Shown: positions 6,042 to 6,604 of the stretch, piece by piece
How the letters are laid out: every line of letters begins with the position of its first letter
How positions within the stretch are numbered: position 1 is the stretch's first letter
Assembly: GCA_030637945.1 (NCBI GenBank)
Contig: DAOWFN010000197.1
Location: 1-6,604 of the forward strand
Reading direction: 5' to 3'
Length of the DNA stretch: 6,604 bases
Source of the DNA: Gammaproteobacteria bacterium
GTDB lineage: Bacteria > Pseudomonadota > Gammaproteobacteria > SZUA-229
Made by a program: the position numbers and the translations under genes
Notes under the pieces: model-generated
What the model was told of the DNA's origin: nothing
The model's database searches: none
What the model saw: the letters and a program-made list of their open reading frames with translations, nothing else

Positions 6042-6604
6042 TTATAGTGTTCGTAGGGTGCGGGATATAGTACTAGTCTTCTTCCCGTCCCAATAAATTA
6101 TGCTGTACATCACCCTGCTGGCATTGCCGATTAACACTCTTGTTTTAAGTAGATAATAACTGCTTTCAGTTGCAAGATTATCCGCAGTGGTGAAAACAGC
6201 GGGTACCTTGGTGAGTGCGTCATCGGTACGTTGTTGCAGTACGTCGTCTAACTGTGCCTTTGTTATATCCGGTTGTAAGGATTCTAGCACTTCAACGCTG
6301 GCTGTGTTGATATTGATGGGTGTAGGTTTGTTTGTTTTAAATGCGCACAGGGCAGGGCCTGAAAAACGACCTGAGTTTTGATCGTTTGTTCCGGTGATCA
6401 GTTGTGTAACAAGCTGGTAATCATCATTATTTTCAAACCCTTTTATCAGGCGTAATTCGTAGATGCTGTAAAGCGGTGATTGCGCGGTACGATAGGGTTT
6501 TTCAAGGTTCATGTAATAACCGTCTTCAGCACCATTCGGAGTTGTATTCGTTAGGTCGCTATCTATCCAATCTATAATCGCTTGCGTTAAGTTATTGGTG
6601 ATAC
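6042..6604 (-). CDS. gspK: Type II secretion system minor pseudopilin K, C-terminal part
   Basis: GspK sits with GspI and GspJ at the tip of the T2SS pseudopilus in the periplasm. The gene runs off the right edge, so the prepilin signal and N-terminal helix are outside the window. Translation from the edge reads ITNNLTQAIIDWIDSD, then a short linker, NGAEDGYYMNLEKPYRTAQSPLYSIYELRLIKGF. This is the diagnostic GspK block (DW-D-D, GAED-YY, PYR, ELRL-KG); acidic residues of this kind bind calcium in the E. coli protein. The internal ATG at 6512 lies in the middle of this block and is not the true start. Further on, PININTASVEVLESLQPDI begins the helix-hairpin-helix-like repeat typical of the family. 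The C-terminal SRVMYSIIYWDGKKTSTISRTLR is a typical pseudopilin beta-sheet end. About 187 residues are visible. The stop precedes gspL by 20 nt. Confidence 0.95.
   Translation of the reverse strand, partial: ITNNLTQAIIDWIDSDLTNTTPNGAEDGYYMNLEKPYRTAQSPLYSIYELRLIKGFENNDDYQLVTQLITGTNDQNSGRFSGPALCAFKTNKPTPININTASVEVLESLQPDITKAQLDDVLQQRTDDALTKVPAVFTTADNLATESSYYLLKTRVLIGNASRVMYSIIYWDGKKTSTISRTLRTL

Noticed and set aside
6042..6512. A separate complete 156-residue gene starting at ATG 6512
   Set aside because: The frame continues upstream to the window edge with GspK signature residues (DWIDSD, NGAEDGYY), so the ATG is an internal methionine of gspK.

Overview
The window looks like ordinary chromosome from a gammaproteobacterium with moderately AT-rich DNA. 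The CysQ, YrfG-type HAD nucleotidase, GalE and type II secretion (T2SS) proteins all resemble gammaproteobacterial versions. Gene spacing is tight, with no stretch over 100 bases free of coding sequence. No tRNA, rRNA, CRISPR array, insertion sequence, phage gene or integrase is visible. The genus cannot be named from this sequence.

Left part (1-2315): the 3' end of an unrecognised helical protein runs rightward off the left edge. It meets, tail to tail, a leftward pair: cysQ (3'-phosphoadenosine 5'-phosphate phosphatase) followed 32 nt later by galE (UDP-glucose 4-epimerase). Middle (2316-3057): a short AT-rich divergent region separates cysQ from a rightward HAD-family nucleotidase gene of the yrfG type. 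cysQ and yrfG are often found near nudE, which is not present here.

Right part (3061-6604): a leftward operon that enters from the right edge encodes the inner-membrane end of a type II secretion system, in the order gspK (partial), gspL, gspM, gspN. It is followed after 10 nt by a small cysteine-rich gene of the YkgJ / CxxCxxCC family. gspL and gspM share a base (TGATG), and the ribosome binding site of the ykgJ-like gene overlaps the gspN stop, so these genes are probably co-transcribed and partly translationally coupled. GspK is a minor pseudopilin at the pseudopilus tip. GspL and GspM form the inner-membrane platform that connects to the GspE ATPase. GspN is an accessory bitopic protein. 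The upstream gsp genes (C to J) would be expected beyond the right edge, and no prepilin peptidase gene (gspO) follows gspN.

I see no convincing novel system. The points most worth a second look are the metal-binding-type gene ending the T2SS operon, the cysQ/yrfG divergent region without nudE, the histidine-rich cap of the nucleotidase, the leucine at the GalE specificity position, and the unidentified gene at the left edge.
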